NCBI GenBank assembly: GCA_014526335.1
Contig: JACTAT010000285.1
Location: forward strand, 473,297 to 537,296
DNA from: Chrysaora quinquecirrha
Lineage: Eukaryota; Cnidaria; Scyphozoa; Semaeostomeae; Pelagiidae
Length of the DNA stretch: 64,000 nt
Direction of reading: 5' to 3'
The first letter of the stretch is position 1. Every line of letters starts with the position of its first letter. Under the pieces are notes generated by a model that was not told the DNA's origin, searched no databases, and was given only the letters and a program-made list of their open reading frames with translations. The translations under genes and the position numbers were made by a program. Below are positions 22,140-33,852 of this stretch, piece by piece.

Positions 22140-22680
22140 AGTCGAAAATTAAATGATGACAGATTTGGCTGAAATTTGGTATCTAGGGTAAATCAAAGGT
22201 GCTGAAATCGAATTTTGGGTCTTTTCTTCAAAAATTGATTTAGGGGGCAAATGTGGGGGCCTTTGGGGCTGAAATTGTCTAAAAATAAAAATTGATAGAT
22301 TTGGCTGATATTTGGTATGTAGGGTAAATCAAAGTTTCTGAATTCGAATTTCGGGTCAACTTTTCAAAATTCGATTCAGGGGGCTAATGTGGGGGGCCTT
22401 AGGGGCTGAAATTGTCAAAAAATAAAAGTTTATAGATTTGGATGAAATTTGATATTTAGGGTGAAGCAAAGGTGCTGAATTTGAATATCGGGTCGATTTT
22501 TCAAAATTCGATTTAGGGGGCTAATTTGAAGGCCTTTGGGGCTGGAATTGTCAAAAAATAAAAGTTGATAGATTTGGCTGAAATTTGGTGTCTAGGATGA
22601 ATGGAAGGTGCTGAATTCGAATTTTGGGTCGATTTTTCAAAATTTGATTTAGGGGGGCATGTTTGGGGCCTAATTAAAAC
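22140..22680 (+). repeat. 136-bp tandem repeats, four copies
   Basis: Units start near 22162, 22298, 22435 and 22571. Each has GATTTGGCTGAAATTTGG, a GGGTAAATCAAAGGTGCTGA-type segment and a G-rich stretch. About one and a half inverted copies lie at 23960-24130, so they are subterminal repeats of the piggyBac element. Confidence 0.8.
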
Positions 22681-23291
22681 ACTGCATTTCAACAAAATGC
22701 CCAAATGGAATATTGGGTATGGAACATTAAATGACAACAACAAACTGCTCAGACTGCTACCTATGTTTTTATCTACTCTTGTGACTGGCTACTTGGTACA
22801 TTGTGTTCCCTTGCCACGTGGTAGTCATTCCATCAGTTTCGGCCTGTCTTCATTGAGCATAGTGCCAGCGGATCATCAGCGTTGGAGCATTTTTTACATT
22901 TATAAAAGGTTTTCTTATGACATATCACGCATTTTAGTCTGCGCCAATTGCTCCTGTTTTTATTTTTTGATATTCATTCCTTCTCATGATGTCCTTTTCG
23001 AGGGGAAGCCAGGTTATCTCCAGTGATCTCTTGTTTGCTCTTAGCTTTGGATTCGGGTAGTGAAGGACATTGTCAGGTCCATTTGTTCTTCTAAACAATG
23101 ATACCATACTCTGATAATTTCAAATCTGAACGTACTTTGGGAACAGTCATCTCTCTTTTTATCGGTAGTGAGATGAAGCTGATTTTGCCAAACAGTATGT
23201 CCGTTAACTAAAACATACATTTCTGACAAACTATCAAAAATCCTACTCTGCTTCCTGATACAAGGTGCTCTGTGTTATAATAGGATAACTG

Positions 23292-23906
23292 CTAATTTGA
23301 GCGATAAACCCATCCATAACATTCTTTGTACAAATTTGCAACTTTTGGTACATGGATGATCACTTTTTCTCTTCCATGATTTACTTCAGCTGTTTCCCAA
23401 AACTCTGGTCCAGATTCAATATCATTATCAAGAAAGATTCTAGTGTTGTTGTCACTCCAGTAAGTGAGATTTATAAATCCCTTGTGAAGGGTTTTAGAAT
23501 AGTCTCGCACGAATGTCTTCTTTAACTTCACATAACTTTGGTGCGATTGGGGAAGTTGTGCTGTGTTTTCACATTGTGTTGCTATAAGCCTTGCCGTCCA
23601 TTGCTCTTTGGCATCTACCATCAATCTGATTGTAAGAAATCCGCTGTCCATCACAATTACCCTACCACAGTCCTTTAGTTCTACAGTTAGTTTGTCAATG
23701 ATGTCATAGTTTCTTCCATTCTGTGGGTTTTTGTAGGTTTTCTTGTCAACTTTCACAAAGTGATTTGCAACATAATATCCCCCATGCAAACCTTTCTCAC
23801 TTATTTTGTTTATCGTCCAACCCATTCTGATTGGCTTGGCCGGATCACGAATCTTGTATGGGTTTCTCTTACTCTTACTTCGCACTCTACCTTTACTTAT
23901 GCACAT
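23292..23906 (-). pseudogene. piggyBac-like transposase, C-terminal half
   Basis: The 204-residue peptide begins with KPIRMGWTINKIS, matching the KPIKWG segment of piggyBac transposases. It has a second catalytic-Asp region VIVMDSGF (cf. YMDNFY) and ends with VPKVANLYKECYGWV, where the family has P..V..YN..MGGVD. The N-terminal part with the first catalytic Asp is missing, so the element cannot move by itself. Confidence 0.6.
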
Positions 23907-23949
23907 TTTCTATCCTAAATTCCAGTGTTATTAATATTCTGCAATGGAT

Positions 23950-24179
23950 GATAAAGAGGGTCATCCTTTGATTTACCCTACATACCAAATTTCAGCCAAA
24001 TCTATCAATTTCTATTTTTTGACAATTTCATCCCCAAAGGCCCCCACACGTGTCCCCTAAATCGAATTCAGCACCTTTGATTTACCCTAGATACAAAATT
24101 TCAGCCAAATCTATAAACTTGTAATTTTCGACTACTCTTTTTCTTACTGGGACCAACTTGGGCCAAAAGTCGGAAAGGG
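23950..24179 (-). repeat. Right subterminal inverted repeat of the piggyBac element
   Basis: About one and a half copies of the 136-bp unit in reverse orientation relative to 22140-22680, ending in GGAAAGGG at the TTAA. Confidence 0.75.
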
Positions 24180-25751
24180 TTAATGCACAAGATTTTGAAA
24201 AAGCAGAAGTTATATTAAACATTCTTCTGGAAAATCCTGAAGAAATGAACTCAGGTAGAAAACCAACAGGTAAGGCATTCACTCCTGTTCCTCGAGAAAT
24301 TTCAATTGCATCTGCTAAGTGCAATGACAATGGTGCATATATTGACAAAGGTAGTGCACATAAACAATACTTCTATGGCAATGATATGTGAAAGGCTGCA
24401 CACCAAAAATATGGCGAATGGTATGTAAAGTCAATGAAAGGCAAGTCGTATATTGATGTTCAGGTCAATGCAGAATTTATTTTTGACCTTAGTCGTATTT
24501 ATCATGTCAGGAAAAGTAATCCAACATTCAGTCGCACAATTGTGGTTGTGAGACGAATGTTCGAGAAGGAAACAAGGCCCTACAACCTTATGGTTTAGAA
24601 GTGGGGAGATGCAGCTGCCAATAAGCCTTTTATTCTATCCCGTCATGATAATGCAAAGAAGCAAACAACAACTTGCTATTACAGGAAAGACCCAGCATTG
24701 TCAGAGAAAGTTGGTCAAATGGTACAAGAGGGAAAATCAAATGATAGTATATACAATATCCTCAACAAGGATCCACAAGAAACTGCAAGCCCAACCCTAA
24801 AAAATCCCAAATATATTGACAATCAAAAGTACAATACAAAACGGTTGGCAGAAGAAAGCCAACAAGAGCCAAAACCAAACCTAATTGAAGCCGAGGTACT
24901 AATATACAATATGAAATCTAGCAGCATGATTGACAAGGTAATTTTTTCTAAAAAATGACTACCTTACTTTCAACTCATTGCCATACATAATAAAGAGCAT
25001 TGAAAAGTTTTGTGTGAGGGAGTACTCAATTTTAAGAGTAGACATAACTTTTGAACTTGTTCCTGGCCTATGGTTAACAGATACGAGCTACACAAATGAA
25101 GCTCTTATCAATGCAAACAGCAAGAAACACCCTGATTTCCAGAACCTTCAATGTGGCACTTTCAAAAGAAAAGAGAAAATTACCGTAGATTTGTTGTCGA
25201 GACGGTTATAAAAGACTCATCATTAATTAACATAAGAAAGATAGGTCATAACATTGATTCGGCCATTTAAATGGGAGTGACAGATATTTTCTTATTTGCT
25301 GATAAATGATGGTGCACTCAGCATTTGCAGGGTAGAGATGCAACAAAAATTAAAAGCATTGGAGCTAACAACAATTCCCTGAAACGTATAGTGTCAGACA
25401 TTTATGGCAGTGAAAATGACATACTACTCAAGTCAGGACTGGCTGATGCTTGTCATTCTGATGATGTTAAAGCAAAGTTTGAATCTGTCAGGGATATCTG
25501 GGAGGACTTGGTGCCAGGTTATCACAAGTGGTTCAAAGACCACAGGTACAAGATGTTAGACGAATGTCTGATTGAATAAGCAAGAGAGAAGCTTGGGGTC
25601 AGTGGAAGGTTCTACACAAACGGATTGGAATTGAAGCACAAACTCCAAAAGAAAAAATGAATGAAAGTGGGATACCATTTGAGGTTTCTGCAGTAACCAA
25701 TTCATTAAAATCTTGGGCAAAAGAATTCATTACTGATGTGAAGAAGTGAAG

Positions 25752-25930
25752 TGACCACCCGAACTTGCTGATTACATAACTTAATCTTTTAATTTTATCT
25801 TTGGGACTAAACCAACTGTGAGTGAGTTTGACGATCTTGAGAGTGTTGTTGATCAATTTTGTTATATTTGTATGTTATATTTATAAAGCTGAAAATCGTA
25901 CATCCGTGAGTTTTTTATTTGTTGTAATTA
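25752..25930 (+). repeat. 5' LTR, first part
   Basis: Closely similar to about 36550-36722, including TGACC at the start, TTTGGGACTAA, GAGAGTGTTGTTGATCAATT and GAGTTTTTTATTTGTTGT. It is interrupted by the LINE. The second part is 28691-28719. Confidence 0.75.
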
Positions 25931-28715
25931 CATACATACATACATATACATAAAAATATTTGTTTAGGCAGGTCTGGTTTGAGTCAGCCCGAAGGCTGGT
26001 GTTGACCTGCCAAAAAGGAAACAAGCCTAATACAATTTATAATAAAAAAAAAAGAAAAAGCAAGCGTTTGTAAGTCTTTAAAAATAACTGTACTCTGAGT
26101 TTATAAACGTTGTGGCCACTTGGCCTTGATAAAAATTGATAGAGTCCATTTTCTTACTGCATTTTTTTAGATTGATCTTAAAGCTTTCATAAGTTTTCGA
26201 ATTTTTTATCTCTGAGGGGAGCACTCCCCAAATTAATGGACCCCTAAATCTAATTGAAAGTCGGCCATATTCCGTTCTAGGTCTTATTTGAGAGAAACAG
26301 TTATTTCTTCTCAACTGGCGTGTTTGAGTATTCCTCCCAAATAGATTGACTAATTGTTCTGGTAGAGATTGTGTGTAAATTTCAAACATCAGGGAAGCAA
26401 GTCTTCTTTTGTAAATGTAAGTTAGAGGTTTCCATTTTACAATGTTGAGGACTTTATTATCACTTGTTTTGCTTGGGATACCATGAATCAATTTAGCAGC
26501 TTTGACATTCAATGACTCTAACTGGTTTGTCAGTGAGACATGTGATGTCCCCCATACTGATATACATTATGATACGGTGAATACAATGGCTTTAAAATAT
26601 ATTTCCTCCAGAACTTTGCTTGGTAAACCTTTTAATCGTTTAAGTTGCTTAAGTTTTGTGGCATACTGTTTTCGAACCGCATCAACCTGGGGTCTCCAAC
26701 TTAACTTGTTATCTATTGTTATTCCCAAACATTTGGATTGTTCTTTGAACTCTATGGTTGAATCTCCGAATTTGACTTCTCTCATTGGTCCTATGAAGGG
26801 GGTACCAGAAATAAGCATGGCCTCAGTTTTGCCTGTGTGCACCATGAGCTTGTTCTGCTGACACCAGTTGTAGAATTTTACCAGTATTTAGTTTAAAGCG
26901 TGAACAATGGTTTCCACATCTTTTGCAATATAGAAAATGGTTGTATCGTCAGCAAACATATGGATATAACCAGTTGTCTCTGTAGCCGGTAGGTCATTGA
27001 CATACAATGAAAAGAGCCTCGGGCCAAGTAATGACCCCTGGGGTACCCCCACTTCTACTGGCTATGTGTTTGATTTTTCTCCATTAATGGAAACAAACTG
27101 CCTTCTGTTCGATAGGTAAGAAGACAGCCAATCATGAAAGGCACCGGATATACCAGCTGCTTGCAGTTTTGCTTTCAAGACGTCATGATTTATCGTGTTG
27201 AAGGCTTTCTTGAAGTCGACAAATATAACTCCAACTTTGAAACCATCATCGATACCTTTTTTCCAAGTTTCAGAGAGAAAATTGAGTAGAGATTCTGTGG
27301 AGATACCCTTCTGGAATGCCCATTGGTTTGGGTTTATCAATCCAGTTTCAGCAGTGTGGCTATCGATTGAGTCACAAACAAGATTTTCTAAGACCTTGCT
27401 ATTCAAATTTAGCATTGTCAAGGGCCTGTAGTTAGCCCTTTCTGATGATGTTCCTCGCTTGAAAGCTGCATGGACTTGTCCTGTTTTCCAATAATCAGGG
27501 AACTTGCTTTCGTTTATACTTCTACTGTATATTCCGTAAAGCCCTTCAAAAGCTTATCTCCAGCTGCAGCTAGTTCCGGCGCCTATCCGTCCATTCCGCC
27601 TGCTTTCTGATGGATGCTTTCAAGCTTCTTTTTTACTTGCTGCTCTGTAATACTGATTGAATCTGTGGATGGTGTCACTTTATAAAAGTGCTCGGGTGTG
27701 GCTTCATTACTGTTGAAGTTATTGGCTAGTTCCTTTCTGATGTTTGCAAAGTAATCATTAATACTTTCAGCTTTATCTATATCAGAGGTTAACATGTAGC
27801 CATTTCCATCATTAATTGGGGGTATAGATTTTCTCTTGGCCTTTCCATTCACCTTTCTTAACTTGCCAAAATTCTTTACTGTTTGAGGCTTTGTTTAATT
27901 TATTTTCTCTGTACATCATTTCAGCTTCCTTTAGCATTTTCTGAATTTTGTTTCTCAGTTGTTTGTACATTTTCCATATTCCCTCATCTTTGTTCTTCTT
28001 ATACTTCTTTAGAAGCTTACAGCGTTTATTTTGAGCTTTTCTTATTTCAAGGTTAAGCCAAGGAAGTGAATTTTTCTGCTTCTAACTTTTCTCTTCGGTA
28101 TGTGAGCAGATGCAATGTTCTTGAATAAGTGTTCCCATGCCTATACTTGGTCGTCGAATATTTCACAAACACTCCATGGGGCGGCCTCGATCTCGGCTTT
28201 GAATTTGTTTTCCTCAAAGTTCTTATAGTTGTTTATCGTTTTCTTCACAATTTTTTGTTTATTTTTGCGCATTCGTAAATTGGCATAGAGATGAGGCTAT
28301 GATCAGATATACCCAGATGCGATACGCCGCTTGCTGTTGTGTTTTCACTATTGGTTAAAATCACATCAATGAGGGTTTGTGTTTCCTTGGAGATTCTTGT
28401 TGCCTTCCTGATCACATTTTTTAGGCCATGAACCTGTAGGATTCGATTTAACCTTTTCCTCCGGGCTTGCTGGTCATTTGTTTTATCTTTGAATAATAGG
28501 TCGCAATTTAGATCTCCAACTAACAAAACATTTTTCCTTTTCAGCCAGATTCTTTCCAATACTTTGGGAATGTTTCGAAAAATAGATTGTTGTCAGGTGG
28601 GCGATAGATACACCCAACAAGCCAAGTTTGAGACTGGGATACGACATTTATCCAGACAGACTCCAATCTTTCATTTGTCGAGAGAAGCTTCGTTCGATTA
28701 TTTCTAAGCAAAGAT
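25931..28715 (-). mobile_element. CR1/L2-like LINE inserted in the 5' LTR, 5' truncated
   Basis: The minus-strand pieces give, in order, an AP endonuclease part (28723-28245, with LVGDLNCDLLF, DVILTNS and ISDHSLI), a linker, a reverse transcriptase (27852-26850, with FVDFKKAFNTINHDVL and the catalytic FADDT at 26942-26956), and a C-terminal region (26845-26078). The 3' tail is an ACATACAT microsatellite at 25930-25950. Several stops and frameshifts separate the parts. The same LINE type, with a different sequence, occurs at 60387-63770. Confidence 0.8.
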
Positions 28716-28745
28716 CTTGACAAAGTGGCACGCGACAGATTGGAG
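28691..28745 (+). repeat. 5' LTR end and possible primer-binding site
   Basis: TTTCTAAGCAAAGATCTTGACA parallels the end of the 3' LTR. The next bases, TGGCACGCGAC, sit where a tRNA primer-binding site (starting TGG) is expected. Confidence 0.5.
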
Positions 28746-28827
28746 AATTATTTGTGAGTATCAAGATTTCAAATTTTTCGGTGAGTGAATTTGTATCGGC
28801 TTAGGCCCTCTTTTCGTTTCACCAAGC

Positions 28828-29613
28828 ATGGCAGAGTTAACAAATGCAGGTAAAAACATCGACGGGAAGCTCCGTTTTTTAGAGTTTCTAGCAGAAGAAA
28901 CTGAAGAAATCATTGAGAAAAATGAAAGAAAATTGATTACAAGAAAGACTAAAGCATACGAATCAAAACTTGAGGAGATTGAAGAACTGAAATTAAATAT
29001 TCAAGAGTTGAAAATACAAGCCGAGGAAGAACCACAGGAAGTGGGAAACTGGCGGAAATCTATCAGCGAGAAACAAAAGCAATTGGAACCAATACTGGAA
29101 AGATCACAAACAGCCATCAGAGGGTTTCAAGAAAACGATAAGAAAAATAAGCAACAAGAAAAATAACAAGAATGCGAGAGAGAAATATCCTTGGAAAAAA
29201 TAAAACGCCAATAGAGATTTGAGATACAAAAACAAAAAATTGCAGCCAGAGGACAACCAAAAATGGAAGTAGTTAGCAGACCAGTCACAGTAAAGTTGTC
29301 CAAACTAGAGATCACAAAATTCAAGGGAACAATTATTGATTGGTTCCGATTCTGGAATCAATTGAAAACTGAAGTTTACAAGCAAAATATTGATCAGGTA
29401 ATAAAATTCAGCTACCTAAAAGAATTCATTGAGCCTAAAGTAAGACCCTTTATAGAAAATCTAAATCATGATGCAGAGGGATATGAGCAAGCTAAGAAAA
29501 TCTTGCAAGCAAAATATGGGAAAGAAATTGAGGCTATAAATGCACATGTTCAAAGTATCTTAAATTTACCTCAGGTAAGGGGAACTTATCCAGCAAAGAT
29601 TCATGAGTTTTAA
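28828..29613 (+). pseudogene. BEL/Pao gag region (coiled coil + DUF1759)
   Basis: The first frame (28828-29166) gives 112 residues of Glu/Lys-rich coiled coil from ATG 28828. After a stop, 29263-29613 encodes a DUF1759-like segment (LEITKFKGTIIDWFRFWNQL), the typical N-terminal gag domain of Pao elements. Stops at 29164-29166 and 29611-29613 break the polyprotein. Confidence 0.65.
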
Positions 29614-29805
29614 CAAAAGCTTCTCCCTAGCGTTCAAGCTCTAGAGTCAAGGGGCAAGTTAAGAGAAATATCTGGATATACAAGGGCAACTTTAGACAAA
29701 TTGAAAGAAATTTTTGCAGATCTTGTGAGATTGGATAATGAATGGCAAGCTTGGAGATTCCCAAACCTTGTTGAAGTTTTGAATAAATAGACAGAAAGAA
29801 ATCCA

Positions 29806-30693
29806 ATGCCAGATTCTCTAAGAGATCAGGTATTTGCTGCTATTGCAACTAGTATTCACACATCATTTTGTGTTTATTGTGAGTGGACAAATAATAAATC
29901 TGTTGAATGCAAAAAGGTAAAGAATGTGAATGAAAGAAGAGATATACTTCGTAGAAATAGTCTCTGTTTCAACTGTACAGGGAGTGGGCACACAGCCTCA
30001 GATTGTGCAAGCAAAGGAAGCTGCAAAACTTGCAAAGCAAAGCATCATACTTCCGTATGTGATAATGCCCCAGGCCAAGAACAAAGAGAGCTCTTATTGT
30101 CAACTGGAGAGCAGAGAGTCACCTATCCTGTTGTCGTAGTCAAAGTCAATGGGTTTACATGCCAAGCATTACTAGACACTGGCTCCGGTAGTTATTATAT
30201 CTCATCTAAGCTAGCAGATTTACTACAGAAGAAACCAACAAGAATAGAAGAAAGAAACATTGACACATTGGTTGGACAAACAACCAAGAAAGTTGAGATA
30301 TTCAAAGTTGAGCTACAGACTATTAGAGATCATTTTAGTCTTGAGACAGAGGTTGGAAAGGTGGATAGGGGGGAATCGTTAACGATATCTAACCCCAAAT
30401 ATCAAGAAGTCATCAATCTATATAGTCATCTTCATGGAGTACAGATGAATGACGGTAGTGACAAAGATGAATTTCCAGTACATATGATCATAGGGGTAAG
30501 TGATTACCCCAAAATCCAAACACCTACCAAACCAGGAATTGGAAAACCCTGTGACCCAATTGCTGAACTTACCTCATTTGGATGGGTCATCATGTCACCT
30601 GGCAATGAAGCTGATCTCAGCAATAAGTTTTTTGCAAAGTCATCAAATGATGATTATGAGAAGCTGGTCACCTTAGATGTTCTTGGTTTATAG
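29806..30693 (+). pseudogene. BEL/Pao zinc knuckles and aspartic protease
   Basis: About 295 residues in one frame with zinc knuckle CFNCTGSGHTASDC (about 29965-30006), a second Cys/His cluster CKTCKAKHHTSVC, then a retropepsin active site LLDTGSGS (DTGS at 30175-30186). The end (DEFPVHMIIGVSDY, FGWVIMSPG) matches the Pao region leading into reverse transcriptase. Confidence 0.75.
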
Positions 30694-33250
30694 AGTAAGG
30701 AGGAAAGTGAACCAGTACACCACAAATTTAGAGATCAAATTGAGCGCAGCAAAGAATGCTGGTATCAGACAGGCTTAATTTGGAAATCAGATTTACCATG
30801 TCTACCAAGCAATGAAAATGGAAGCAAGGTAAGATTACACAAGCTTGTCCAAAGATTAGAGAGACAGCCAGAGCTTTGCAAAAAATATGAAGAGATTTTC
30901 ATGGATCAAGAGAAGCAAGGGATCGTAGGTAAAGTGTCAAATATGAGTCAGAGAATCAGCAGAGAGTATGAAAGTCAGAATTGTGTTTGATGCCTAAACT
31001 AGAGCAGACCAAGAATCACCATCACTCAATTTCATTGGTCCAAGATTTCATTGGCCCAAGGACAGAGACCTGGGACAGCTTGAACCTTACAGGTATTATT
31101 CACTCGAGTATTATTTGGACTAAATCAGTCGCCCTTCCTCTGGGGGGGAGTTCTAATTGCTCATTTAGATGAAGTTGAGATGACATTTCCATTTGCTGAA
31201 ATAAAGAGAAGTCGCTATGTGGATGATATTAGGTGCAGAGTCGGTCAAGAAAGTAGAGCACCTCAAGAGTACCACAGTAGAAATATTTGACAAGGCAACC
31301 TTCACCCTATACAAATGGCATTCAAATCAAGTAGAGTTAGTGAAAGGAAACAACACAGATTTGGTTTCTGACCATTCATCTACTAAAGAACAAAGCAAGG
31401 ATAAAGAAAAGGATGCGAAGGTAAAGCTGTTAGGCCTATAAAATATAAAATTGTCAGAAACGACACAAAATGGCAGATCAGACACAGAAAAGAAACACTT
31501 TAATATAGATAATAATTGTTCCAATATTTCGCCCTGGCATTCATGGCTTCTTCAGAGCTAAAATAATTTTTAAATAATGCAACGTTTGGCTATATAAAAG
31601 TGATGGATGGTGGTTTGAATTTGAATTTGTCAGTGTGTGATGTGATTGGATGGTAGGGTGTAATTATGTATTAAAAATTGGTAGATGATGATGTTATGGG
31701 ATAGGATAGTAAAAGTAGAGTACAGGGTGTACAAAGTGAGAACTAGAAAGGTGCGGTGTGATGTGTGGCAATATAAAGAAGAGGTAAGCACAAGAAGTAG
31801 AGTGTGAGAAGTGGAAAAGATGTAGTGTAACAGGGATGTATGAAGTATGAGTACATCATCTACACACCCATATGTCCTCCACTTTCAACAGTCTTTCTCC
31901 TATAACACAGCTTTCATCTCTAACTCTACCCTATTATTCTTTTGCCTGAACTCTATGCTATCATCCTTTAACAAACTCTCTACATACAGCCACTGTGCTC
32001 TCCACCATTCTATTACATAACGTTTTCCTCACTCTCCTCATTCATCTATGCCTGCCTTTCCGCAGTATCATCTATCCATATCACTTTACATCTCTGTCAG
32101 CCCTTACCACTTACACTCTGTACTAGCCTCATACCACCCTGTTACACTACATCTTTTCCACTTCTCACACTCTACATCTTGTGCTCACGTCTTCTTTATA
32201 TCGCCACACATCACATCACACTTTTCTAGTTCTCACTTTGTACACCCTGTACTCTTCTTTTACTCTCCTATCCCATTACATCATCACCTGCCAATTTTTG
32301 ACATAATTGCACCCTACCATCCAATCACATCACACTCTGCCAAATTCAAATTCAAACCTCCATCCATCACTTGTATATAGTCAAAGGTTGCAAAATTTAA
32401 AAATTATTTTAGCTCTGAAGAATCCCTGAATAACAGGGCGAAATATTTGAACAATTATTATATTTAACTGTTTCTTTTCTGTGTCTGATCTGCCGTTTTG
32501 TGTTGTTCATGACAATTTATTATTCTATCGACTTCATCGACACAAGCATCTTTGATCCGGCAGACAGGCTGTTGCCAGTCCTTTTCTTTGAAATAATAAC
32601 TGTTAGGCATAGCCTGGGAAACATAGAAGGACACACTCTCTATACCATTTGACAAGATCAGCAAACAAATAACAAAGCGAGAGGTTTTGAAGCAATTAGC
32701 AGCAATTTATCATCCTCTTGGATTAGTTTCAGCAGTAACACTGATTGTGAAGATCATTTTCAGAGACATTTGTAATGAACATTTACCATGGGACACTGAG
32801 TTGCCAGATGCTTTAAAAAGGAGACAGATCAAATGGCTTAAAAATCTACCTGATTGTATTGTCATACCCCGGAGTATCCCGCAAGCTGAGAAGGAAATAA
32901 GTTCTATTAAATTACACGTATTTGGTGATGCAAGTATTAATGGTGTTGCTGCAACAGTGACACCGTGGTTCAACAAGGATGAGATACCTTACAGAGACCT
33001 GTGTCTGCAAAATTGCATCTTGCAAAAAGGGTTTAAAAGTCCCTAGATTAGAGTTTGTAGCTGGCCACATGGCAGCCAACTTATTTAATAATGTGATGAA
33101 AGAATTACAAGGTTATCAAATCACAGATGTATAAGCATGGGTTGATAGCTGTGTAGCGTTACACTGGATTGAAGGAGAAAACCATTACAAACAGTTCGTT
33201 AGTAATAGAGTCGTAAAGACAGGAGATAAACATTAAATTTTTTGGAGATA
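30694..33250 (+). pseudogene. BEL/Pao reverse transcriptase and RNase H, degenerate
   Basis: Recognisable pieces are the RT catalytic motif YVDDI at 31216-31230, the Pao connection segment (LAAIYHPLGLVSAVTL, WDTELP) from about 32690, and the RNase H start HVFGDASINGV (FGDAS at 32931-32945). Many stops and the inserted foldback element at about 31441-32522 divide it. Confidence 0.65.
31441..32522. mobile_element. Foldback element with ~410-bp inverted arms
   Basis: The left arm (about 31441-31850) is the near reverse complement of the right arm (about 32110-32522), including GGCAGATCAGACACAGAAAA, TTCTTCAGAGCTAAAATAAT and GTGTGATGTGATTGGATGG. About 260 bp of loop remain and no gene is carried. 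It is inserted in the retrotransposon's pol region. Confidence 0.8.
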
Positions 33251-33263
33251 TGTTTCCACAGAA

Positions 33264-33710
33264 ATGAATCCAGCCGATGTTGCAAGCCGAGGATGTGACG
33301 TAAAGAAATTAAACAAGGAACTGTTCAGAGGTCCTCAATGGATGCAACTAATGAGTCAGAATCTGAAGCCTACTAGGGCGGTTTTGAAAGCAGCTGTCGA
33401 AACCAAAGATGAGCTAGACAAAATATTAGAGAGGTTTCAGTTTAGAAAATCAATGAGAATAACAGCTTGGATGAAAAGATTTGTCAAAAATTGTCAGAAT
33501 CCAAGAAAAAATAGACAGATGGGACCATTGAACACAGAAGAGGTGAGACAAGCAACCAAAATTTTGATTAGGAGAGAGCAACCAAAAGTTGAGAACACTG
33601 ATAAGTTTAAAGAAGAGAAACAGCAACTTGGTCTAAATAAAAATGATCTTGGGATATATGTCTGTCAAGGAAGATTGGAAGGGGACTTATTCCATATGTC
33701 TACCATCTGA
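33264..33710 (+). pseudogene. BEL/Pao RNase H-integrase linker
   Basis: The 148-residue frame begins with NPADVASRGCDVKKL, the conserved N-P-A-D-x-x-S-R-G motif between RNase H and integrase in Pao elements, followed by WMKRFVKNC. It ends where the integrase zinc domain should start. Confidence 0.7.
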
Positions 33711-33749
33711 TGCGTTATTTAATGAGAGATTAGTTGCAAACTGTCATCA

Positions 33750-33852
33750 TCTATACTATATCTATATCTATATCTATATCTATATCTATATCTATATCTA
33801 TATTTATATCTATATCTATATCTATATCTATATCTATATCTATATCTATACT
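33750..33852. repeat. (ATCTAT)n microsatellite
   Basis: About 17 copies of the hexamer with one variant (TATTTA). It has expanded within the integrase coding region. Confidence 0.9.

Larger units (their letters stand above)
22094..24179. mobile_element. piggyBac-type element, internally deleted
   Basis: The right end is GGAAAGGG followed by TTAA, and the left end is CCCTTTCC preceded by TTCA, a one-base decayed TTAA. CCC...GGG ends at TTAA are the piggyBac signature. Inverted subterminal sequence (GTAGTCGAAAATTA and the gatttggctg repeats) matches on both sides. Inside is the C-terminal half of a piggyBac-like transposase. Removing the element with one TTAA-like copy joins the flanking MULE-like reading frame without a shift. 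Confidence 0.75.
20389..25750 (+). pseudogene. MULE/FB-NOF-like transposase gene, degenerate, interrupted by piggyBac
   Basis: Pieces of one plus-strand gene appear in order: a short possible first exon (ATGATGGAGTTC..., donor after 20430), an acidic exon (about 21083-21320, donor GTAATG), a segment interrupted by the element at 22094-24179, and coding-like stretches to about 25745. The stretch at 25030-25200 has an LRVDITFEL segment followed by LTDTSYTNEAL and HPDF, the pattern around the first catalytic Asp of MULE/FB-NOF-like transposases. Near 25500-25700 are WEDLVPGYHKWF and FYTNGLELKH-like peptides, also family-typical. Several stops (about 24389, 24597 and 25577) disable it. Family naming is from pattern memory. 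Confidence 0.5.

Noticed and set aside
22140..22680. CRISPR-like regularly spaced repeats
   Set aside because: The whole 136-bp unit is repeated with no unique spacers, and the genome is eukaryotic.
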